Shown here: in pieces, positions 1 through 3,764 of the stretch
Layout of the letters: the number at the start of each line of letters is the position of its first letter
Numbering within the stretch: position 1 is the stretch's first letter
DNA from: CAWHOW01 sp050013795
Lineage (GTDB): Bacteria > Bacteroidota > Bacteroidia > Bacteroidales > CG2-30-32-10
Assembly: GCA_050013795.1 (NCBI GenBank)
Contig: JBEKEO010000214.1
Location: 1-5,404, forward strand
Reading direction: 5' to 3'
Length of the DNA: 5,404 nt
The notes under the pieces: generated by a model
Database searches by the model: none
Told to the model about the DNA's origin: nothing
What the model saw: the letters and a program-made list of their open reading frames with translations, nothing else
Made by a program: the position numbers and the translations under genes

Positions 1-1095
1 AAGATCTTTTATTTGACTCGATTCATTACTGTCTATTTTAAGACTTTGATCTACTTGACCTAAATTAGCCGATACTTTATTTCTTAAATCTTCTCTCTCT
101 TTATTAAAGGGTAGCCCTATAATTTTTTTGATATTTATTTCAATATCTTCAAGCATATTTTTTAAGTAAACATTTTTAATATCCATACTTTTCAGCTTTT
201 TGTTCACTTCTATCATGAGATCATCTTGATCTTTTGATAATTTTTTAATTTCACCATTGTATTCATAAGATACTTTTTTATGTTTTTCAGTAAAACTAAC
301 TATGTCAATTACGAAATAATATTGGTTGTCTTTGTGGGCTAACAACATAAGCCCTTCATATTGATTTTCTGCAAATTCAAATGCCTTTAAATCGCCAATA
401 TTATGATTAGCGAAAATAATAACATGTTGGAGTTCTTCGGGAAATGATAAGGGGGGAGTAAATGAATATTTTCTATGGGTGCTAGCAAACTCCCTCCCCA
501 TCACAAAACTGCTTAAAGGAATTCCGATTATAAAAATAATTATTATAAAAATGAGAATATAAAAAGAAATAATACTTCTATTATTTTTATGGAATTTAGA
601 GAAATAGCCAAAATAGTAAAATAAGACAGAAAACATTTCACTTATAGTTACAAAACTAATAATTGGGTTTCCAGATATTACTGAGACCCAAAAACTTGAA
701 ACAAATAAGGTGGGAATTATTAAGAAATAAAATAAATATGTAAATACATTATATGTTTTTTTGGATTTGTTGAATTTAGCTTTTTTTGAATTCTCGATTA
801 TGTAATACAAGAAATAGCCAAAAATATAAGTTATGGATGAGAAAGAAAAAATAATCATCAATGGATATATGGCAATTGTTGCATAATCGATGATCGTGAA
901 GCCAATTTCGATAGTATTAATTCCCCAATAATCAAAGTAAGAATATAGATAAAAATATCCTGTGAGGTAAATAAACGCATATAAGAGTATTACAAATGCG
1001 GGAGTATACTTTAATATCGTATTCAAATATTTATTAAATGAAAATGTATTGATATTAGTATCCATTTCAAAATTGATCGCTTCTTTTTCATTCAT
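1..1095 (-). CDS. Multi-pass membrane protein of unknown function (partial, C-terminus outside window)
   Basis: The minus-strand frame is open from an ATG at 1093-1095 to the left edge, giving 365 codons with no stop, so the C-terminus is missing. I do not recognise the gene. What can be seen: a short polar N-terminus (about 30 residues), then about five hydrophobic segments at roughly residues 32-52, 72-100, 117-140, 145-165 and 174-198. The last contains a run of seven isoleucines with one phenylalanine. A hydrophilic, lysine-rich domain follows from about residue 200 to the edge, with helical stretches near the end. A tract of the type YFxYWGIN-xxEIG lies after the first membrane segment. 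An AAGG seven bases before the ATG serves as a modest ribosome binding site, and the stop of a decayed upstream frame overlaps it. The gene is AT-rich and A/T-ending codons dominate. Membrane location is well supported; function, including any role in defence or transport, is unknown. Confidence 0.85.
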   Translation of the reverse strand, partial: MNEKEAINFEMDTNINTFSFNKYLNTILKYTPAFVILLYAFIYLTGYFYLYSYFDYWGINTIEIGFTIIDYATIAIYPLMIIFSFSSITYIFGYFLYYIIENSKKAKFNKSKKTYNVFTYLFYFLIIPTLFVSSFWVSVISGNPIISFVTISEMFSVLFYYFGYFSKFHKNNRSIISFYILIFIIIIFIIGIPLSSFVMGREFASTHRKYSFTPPLSFPEELQHVIIFANHNIGDLKAFEFAENQYEGLMLLAHKDNQYYFVIDIVSFTEKHKKVSYEYNGEIKKLSKDQDDLMIEVNKKLKSMDIKNVYLKNMLEDIEINIKKIIGLPFNKEREDLRNKVSANLGQVDQSLKIDSNESSQIKDL

Positions 1096-1104
1096 ATTTA
1101 AACC

Positions 1105-1233
1105 TTATTCAAGAAACAAATCATATACTTCGATAGATATACTTCCACCCGTTAGCCTTTCAATCAGGCCGCGCAGATGAGAAGGTCTCTTTCGGACTAG
1201 CTGTTTTATGCCACACGACCCCTCCTCGGATAT
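1105..1233 (-). pseudogene. Unidentified C-terminal gene fragment without a start codon
   Basis: Reading leftward after a TAG at 1234-1236 there is an open stretch of 42 codons ending in TAA at 1105-1107, nine bases before the ATG of the membrane-protein gene. The peptide reads like real protein (basic helix-forming KQLVRKRPSHLRGLIERL, then GGSISIEVYDLFLE). It contains no ATG, GTG or TTG in frame, so it cannot be translated from a normal start here. I read it as the 3' remnant of a gene that once preceded the membrane gene in the same direction. A GAGGAGG motif (1222-1228 on the minus strand) lies inside it and would fit an alternative 18-codon GTG frame, which looks less protein-like. I do not recognise the family. 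Confidence 0.35.
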
Positions 1234-1247
1234 CTAAAGTGAGTCTA

Positions 1248-1397
1248 TCACAAAACGAGGCGAACGGGGACTAGAGTCTCTCTGGCATAGTCCCCGTCAG
1301 AACGAAGGAACCGCTCTTCAAGGATTATGCGCCTCATAGATAAGAACTTGAATGTGGCAATCAAAAGGGGGCCAAAAAAGGTAAGGTAGCTCCTCCT
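1248..1397 (-). pseudogene. Fragment resembling the C-terminus of an isoprenylcysteine/phospholipid methyltransferase-type membrane enzyme
   Basis: Between a TAA at 1398-1400 and a TGA at 1248-1250 the minus strand encodes 49 residues: a hydrophobic membrane-type segment (about residues 4-20, SYLTFFGPLLIATFKFL) followed by RRIILEERFLR and GDYAR. A membrane helix running into R-x-x-x-E-E-x-x-L-x-x-x-x-G-x-Y is the C-terminal signature I associate with the ICMT/PEMT methyltransferase families, whose members are normally 150-250 residues. The catalytic SAM-binding part and the usual Arg-x-x-Pro ending in register are missing. The only ATG (1335-1337) would give 29 residues and has no ribosome binding site. 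I infer a decayed remnant. The family assignment rests on this short pattern alone and could be wrong. Confidence 0.35.
1264..1297. repeat. Perfect 10-bp inverted repeat, 14-nt loop
   Basis: ACGGGGACTA at 1264-1273 is matched by its exact reverse complement at 1288-1297. It could form a stable GC-rich stem on either strand. No T-run follows on either strand, so it is not an ordinary Rho-independent terminator. It lies inside the methyltransferase-like fragment. It may be an RNA structure, a protein-binding site or the scar of a rearrangement. Confidence 0.6.
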
Positions 1398-1431
1398 TTA
1401 AACGAAAAAGTGAGCAGTTCTACACTACCGC

Positions 1432-1471
1432 GTCAATAAGAGATCCACTTCTAATTTATATGTTTATTGAC
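1432..1471. promoter_or_regulatory. Candidate operator: 8-bp perfect inverted repeat overlapping the -35 box
   Basis: GTCAATAA at 1432-1439 is repeated in inverted form as TTATTGAC at 1464-1471, separated by 24 bases. The right arm contains most of the -35 hexamer of the promoter at 1467-1496. A dimeric regulator bound to both half-sites would block RNA polymerase. The spacing is about two to three helical turns between half-sites. The left arm also carries a TTGAC on the minus strand, but no good -10 follows it leftward. This is inference from sequence symmetry only. Confidence 0.35.
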
Positions 1472-1496
1472 TCGTCCCATTCGACCAGAATATAAT
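1467..1496 (+). promoter_or_regulatory. Sigma-70 type promoter, TTGACT-18-TATAAT
   Basis: TTGACT (1467-1472) and a perfect TATAAT (1491-1496) are separated by 18 bases, close to the vegetative bacterial consensus. Transcription would be expected to start near 1502-1505, only about 5-8 bases before the ATG at 1510. The mRNA would therefore be nearly leaderless and the G-rich Shine-Dalgarno-like run at 1499-1504 would be mostly cut off. It is the best promoter in the window and probably drives the plus-strand unit that ends at the terminator near 3022. Confidence 0.6.
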
Positions 1497-1509
1497 CAGG
1501 GGGGCGAAC

Positions 1510-1995
1510 ATGGAAAAAAATATTGCGTCAGGGACCGAGTTGATTGAAACCATAAGAGCAGCCTTTCGAAAAACTTTAACGCTTCCAGAAGTTGAATTGC
1601 TCTGGAAAAAACTCGCGATCGTTATCAAGAATGATAAGAAAATATTGCTCCTAAACGAATTGGAGGCGGGTATTAATAACCTCGTAGAAAAGACTGTTCG
1701 AAAGGCCCTAAGATATTCAAAAGCCCAAGAGAAAATTGAAGATCGACAACGTCGCAGGAGGGGGGAAACGGATAGAATCATAAATGAGGCCCTTGAACAC
1801 GGCTATGATCTTGTTGAAATCCCTGCTGCCAATACGACTTGCGGAATCTGCGCGGGGATCGAAGGAAAGGTTTACAGCATCACAGGGAAGACACCCGGAT
1901 ATCCTTTACTGACGGAAGATAAAAAGCCGCCACTCTGCGGAGATTGTGTTCATTATCTCAGGATAGTTCCAAAAAGTTATCTATTAAATTTGTAA
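1510..1995 (+). CDS. 161-aa protein with a Cys4/His metal-site-like C-terminus, resembling the end of phage minor head proteins
   Basis: ATG at 1510 is preceded by AGGGGGG five bases upstream. Residues 1-70 look helical and mixed-charge; residues 71-90 are very basic (KIEDRQRRRRGETDR). The last third carries TTCGICAGIEGKVYSI (C111, C114), then PLCGDCVHYLRIVP (C143, C146, H148). The order Cys-x2-Cys, x-G-K-V-Y-S-I, a 20-30 residue gap, Cys-x2-Cys-x-His and a final V-P matches the C-terminal zinc-site-like module I know from phage Mu F-type and 'minor capsid 2' head-morphogenesis proteins. Those proteins are usually over 250 residues and also have an N-terminal portal-binding part, so this is either a truncated relative or a stand-alone use of the module. 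It is first in the plus-strand unit, directly behind a consensus promoter. The coding frame is convincing; the phage-head link is moderate; its job here is unknown. Confidence 0.7.
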   Translation: MEKNIASGTELIETIRAAFRKTLTLPEVELLWKKLAIVIKNDKKILLLNELEAGINNLVEKTVRKALRYSKAQEKIEDRQRRRRGETDRIINEALEHGYDLVEIPAANTTCGICAGIEGKVYSITGKTPGYPLLTEDKKPPLCGDCVHYLRIVPKSYLLNL

Positions 1996-2018
1996 TCAAG
2001 CAGAATTTATATTAAGCC

Positions 2019-2171
2019 ATGAACCAAACTCACGGGAGAGACCAGTGGAAATGCTATTCTTCAAACCGCAGAGGCCGAATGGTCTGGGCACAAATCTATT
2101 TCTACCCTCCGGCTCTGTACGTAATTTCAAACGGATTTAATTTACTCAGACTTAGTAGGATGATAAAATGA
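2019..2171 (+). CDS. Possible 50-aa small protein translationally coupled to the next gene
   Basis: An ATG at 2019, 23 bases after the previous stop, opens 50 codons ending in TGA at 2169-2171. That TGA overlaps the ATG of the next gene as ATGA, the usual arrangement for translational coupling. The peptide begins MNQTHGRDQWKCYSSNRRGR, has a central aromatic/hydrophobic stretch (VWAQIYFYPPALYVIS) and ends in a basic tail. No good ribosome binding site precedes the ATG, and the next gene has its own (AGGA at 2158-2161). I recognise no family. A 50-codon open frame could occur by chance, so confidence is limited. Confidence 0.35.
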   Translation: MNQTHGRDQWKCYSSNRRGRMVWAQIYFYPPALYVISNGFNLLRLSRMIK

Positions 2172-2713
2172 TTAATCCCGCCGAAGAAATGGTAAACATC
2201 TGGCTTCAAGACTGCCAAAAGCATTTTGTGATGAGCAACCTTGTGGTTCCGAAGTGCTCGCGTAAAGGACAGGGCGGAAAAAAAATCGGAGGCGGAAGAG
2301 GAAAGGAAATTGATTTTCTCTCTACAGATGGTAAGGGAAATTATTATTGGGTTGAAGTATCCGTATCGCCAAATCCTAGGCTTCCGGGCGGCGCAGACAA
2401 ATCGATGCCGATTTTTGTTGATGATGCCGATAAAAAGTTCACGGATGAAAAGCTAAAATGGCTCAAGAATAATTTTAAAATTGGGCTTCTCAACAAATGG
2501 TTCGTTTATTCGCCAAATTTGTTTTTATATTTTTCAAAGAAAACCAAAACAAATGACGAGGAAATCTTTCGTAATAAACTAAAAAAACTTGGGATCGATG
2601 CTATCAGTTTCGGCAGTGTACTCAGCGAGCTTTATGATAAGATAAATTATTATGGTTATGATTGGCCGCGGCAGTATATTTTCCTATTTAAGAAAATGGG
2701 ATACAAAAAATAG
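2168..2713 (+). CDS. PD-(D/E)XK-fold nuclease-like protein with Ser in place of the catalytic Lys
   Basis: This is a 181-aa protein starting at ATG 2168, with AGGA seven bases upstream. An N-terminal helix carries A-E-E-M-V (E6, E7). A glycine/lysine-rich turn (GQGGKKIGGGRGK) leads into EIDFL (E47, D49), then a hairpin and WVEVSVS (E63, S65). The pattern helix-E, xxxD-hydrophobic, 10-20 residues, hydrophobic-E-x-(K/S) is the core of PD-(D/E)XK restriction-endonuclease-like folds. The lysine expected at position 65 is serine, so it may be catalytically altered, use a displaced lysine (K46 is adjacent to E47), or be a non-catalytic binder. The C-terminal half is lysine- and aromatic-rich (residues 85-181) with no recognised domain. 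Possible roles are a defence nuclease, a resolvase-like enzyme or a regulator. I could not name a specific family. Confidence 0.7.
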   Translation: MINPAEEMVNIWLQDCQKHFVMSNLVVPKCSRKGQGGKKIGGGRGKEIDFLSTDGKGNYYWVEVSVSPNPRLPGGADKSMPIFVDDADKKFTDEKLKWLKNNFKIGLLNKWFVYSPNLFLYFSKKTKTNDEEIFRNKLKKLGIDAISFGSVLSELYDKINYYGYDWPRQYIFLFKKMGYKK

Positions 2714-2749
2714 AAATATTGTATGAAGATAAAGAGCCACGCCAGTTCA

Positions 2750-2762
2750 TCGAACAGTTCGA
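2750..2762. repeat. 13-bp near-perfect palindrome
   Basis: TCGAAC-A-GTTCGA forms a six-base inverted repeat around one central base, in the 150-base gap between the nuclease-like gene and the small peptide gene. It is a plausible protein-binding site for a small dimeric regulator or a processing hairpin. The central gap is too short for the CGAAC-N4-GTTCG type of LexA box. Function unknown. Confidence 0.35.
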
Positions 2763-2863
2763 AAGCCAGAAAACTCCACTTTTAGCCGGACCAGATTTGG
2801 GGCGAAACTTCAGAGCCTCGATTTTTCTCTTTACAAGTAGTATCCTTAAGTGGGGGTGAGTAA

Positions 2864-2974
2864 ATGACTACCGACGCTTCCTTATTGCTGAAGCTACTTA
2901 ATAACATCATACGAACGATCATTCGAATTATTAAAAGCTTTAAGGGAAAAAGGATATTCCTATTGAATTCATAG
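2864..2974 (+). CDS. 36-aa cationic amphipathic peptide, toxin-like
   Basis: ATG 2864 is preceded by a strong GGGGGTGAG Shine-Dalgarno region at 2852-2860, and the ORF ends with TAG at 2972-2974. The peptide has a short polar start, then a run whose polar residues recur every three to four positions (K10, N13/N14, R17/T18, R21, K24/S25), with Leu, Ile and Phe in between. This is a textbook amphipathic helix of about 18-20 residues followed by a basic KGKR tail. Net charge is clearly positive. Peptides of this size and pattern include TisB-like type I toxins, phenol-soluble-modulin-like peptides and antimicrobial helices. A Rho-independent terminator starts 15 bases after the stop, so the ORF ends its transcription unit. 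No sequence match to a named family is claimed. Alternative: chance ORF inside a 3' untranslated region. Confidence 0.45.
   Translation: MTTDASLLLKLLNNIIRTIIRIIKSFKGKRIFLLNS
2906..2934 (-). promoter_or_regulatory. Weak candidate antisense promoter inside the small peptide gene
   Basis: On the minus strand TTAATA (2929-2934) and TATGAT (2906-2911) are 17 bases apart. They match the sigma-70 consensus at 4/6 and 5/6 positions. A transcript from about 2899 would run leftward across the start codon and Shine-Dalgarno site of the 36-aa peptide, as antitoxin RNAs of type I systems do. AT-rich DNA gives such matches by chance, and I see no clear terminator for the antisense RNA. Confidence 0.15.
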
Positions 2975-2976
2975 TC

Positions 2977-3231
2977 TTAATGATTAAGATGGACCTGCCG
3001 CCTGATTAGGTCCATTTTTTTTATATCGTTATCGACGTCCTCTTCAAGCACCGGGCATTCCTCGGCCTCAACCTCATCGAACTCGCGACCGCAAACACAG
3101 CAACGATACATATGGCATTTCTGATGTCCGGCTGGCTCGCCTACAGGCCGTGCTACAAAGCGGATGGTAAACAGCGCCTCCAATAGTCGCAACCTGGTGC
3201 TGGCGCAATAGGGGCAGGAAAGATTGTTCAT
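2977..3231 (-). CDS. Small zinc-ribbon protein (84 aa)
   Basis: Start ATG at 3229-3231, stop TAA at 2977-2979. Cys-x2-Cys at C6-C9 (LSCPYCAS) and again at C44-C47 (YRCCVCGREFDE) form a classic two-knuckle zinc ribbon with the usual Gly after the last Cys and a following Phe. The insert between the knuckles (residues 10-43) includes FVARPVGEPAGHQKCHMY with an extra Cys39 and histidines. The tail is acidic (EVEAEECPVLEEDVDND), then basic. Such ribbons bind nucleic acid or protein partners. No Shine-Dalgarno site precedes the ATG, and the frame stays open about 100 bases upstream without another start, so the true N-terminus is uncertain. It is GC-richer than its neighbours and converges on the 36-aa peptide ORF with a two-base gap. 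Function beyond probable zinc binding is unknown. Confidence 0.65.
   Translation of the reverse strand: MNNLSCPYCASTRLRLLEALFTIRFVARPVGEPAGHQKCHMYRCCVCGREFDEVEAEECPVLEEDVDNDIKKMDLIRRQVHLNH
2989..3022 (+). terminator. Rho-independent terminator for the plus-strand unit
   Basis: ATGGACCT (2989-2996) pairs perfectly with AGGTCCAT (3008-3015) around an 11-base loop. Eight consecutive T follow (3015-3022), and the stem can extend with AAG opposite TTT. The polarity is rightward. It closes the unit that includes the 36-aa peptide ORF. Its sequence doubles as the last codons of the convergent minus-strand zinc-ribbon gene. Confidence 0.75.
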
Positions 3232-3650
3232 GGTGATGGTAACGATTTTACCCTGTTCGCGGAACGCAGAACATAGCCTCTTGGCTAGGTTCCCGCTCGT
3301 GCTCCGGCCTTAAATCTGCTTCCTCTCCAGGTTGTAAACATCAAGGACTTTTCCACCTGTGCGTCCAGCCCTGTCCTTCCCTGATCCTCGCCAGCGCCTA
3401 ACCGATTTTCCTATTTCTCATCGCCTGCATTGGGACTTTCCTGCCGCCTTCGTTTTGACAGGATTTTGACTGGAGCGGCCCCAGGAGCCTTTTTGCCCTC
3501 TGGCCGTCCCGATTATCTTCCTTCGAGCCAATCATCCGACTGGGACGCTCCCAGCGCGTTTGGGGAGCATCCGGTGACCGAATTCAACTCTCCAATCAAA
3601 GTGTTTGCGACTCAAATCGAACACCCAAAAGGCAACCTTTTATAGAGATT
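3232..3650. other. GC-rich non-coding stretch with hairpins, no convincing gene
   Basis: Compared with the AT-rich gene to its right, this stretch is GC-rich and pyrimidine-rich on the plus strand. Open frames exist on both strands: plus 3430-3645 from TTG, and minus 3398-3535, 45 codons from ATG. None has a good ribosome binding site or a recognisable motif. Short stems occur, notably at 3259-3296 and CTGGGA/TCCCAG at 3540-3554. It may be an untranslated leader of the minus-strand ribbon gene, a non-coding RNA, a dispersed repeat, or decayed coding DNA. Nothing decides between these. Confidence 0.4.
3259..3296. repeat. Interrupted inverted repeat / bulged hairpin
   Basis: Paired segments from outside in are GCGG with CCGC, GAAC with GTTC, and TAGCC with GGCTA around a TCTT loop, with six unpaired bases on one side and single mismatches. 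An adjacent GTTC-GCG-GAAC (3255-3265) could compete. The bulged, asymmetric shape recalls integron attC sites, but the required GTTRRRY/RYYYAAC core sequences are absent. On the minus strand it lies just upstream of the zinc-ribbon start and could act as a leader structure. Confidence 0.35.
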
Positions 3651-3731
3651 ATGAGGCGGCCACAAATGGACTTGCATATTAAAAAACTTGCTGACAGAAT
3701 GGAAGAAGAAATAGAGTCAAGTCATTATTAG
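3651..3731 (+). other. Short ORF in frame with the ribbon-array gene, ended by an amber codon
   Basis: From ATG 3651 (or ATG 3666, preceded by GAGGCGG at 3654-3660) the plus strand encodes MRRPQ then MDLHIKKLADRMEEEIESSHY, and stops at TAG 3729-3731. The same frame then runs open (LQFKNIKKLVI) into ATG 3765 of the ribbon-array nuclease. A C in place of the first T of the amber codon would give Gln and one continuous helical N-terminal extension. Alternatives are a leader peptide, a recent nonsense mutation trimming the gene, or coincidence. No strong Shine-Dalgarno site exists before 3765, which makes the upstream start attractive. Confidence 0.35.
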
Positions 3732-3764
3732 CTTCAATTTAAAAATATTAAGAAACTTGTGATA

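Noticed and set aside
1264..1297. Rho-independent terminator
   Set aside because: The stem is good, but neither strand has a T-run after it.
1464..1781. 105-codon minus-strand frame
   Set aside because: It lies opposite the 161-aa gene, covers its promoter, has no ribosome binding site and gives a low-complexity Phe/Ser-rich product.
2241..2456. 71-codon plus-strand frame inside the nuclease-like gene
   Set aside because: It lies wholly inside a better-supported gene in another frame, with no conserved-looking motif.
3259..3296. Integron attC site / gene-cassette array
   Set aside because: The hairpin is bulged like attC, but no GTTRRRY or RYYYAAC core is present here or in the 1996-2167 gap, and no integrase is visible.
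3398..3535. 45-codon minus-strand frame from ATG
   Set aside because: Weak, badly spaced ribosome binding site and low-complexity polar composition; insufficient to call a gene.
3627..3641. AAAAGG-CAA-CCTTTT hairpin as terminator
   Set aside because: The stem is short and AT-rich, and the T-run is part of the stem rather than following it.
3430..3645. 71-codon plus-strand frame from TTG
   Set aside because: No Shine-Dalgarno site, a rare start codon, no recognisable domain and GC-rich sequence in which long open frames arise by chance. Covered by the non-coding entry instead.
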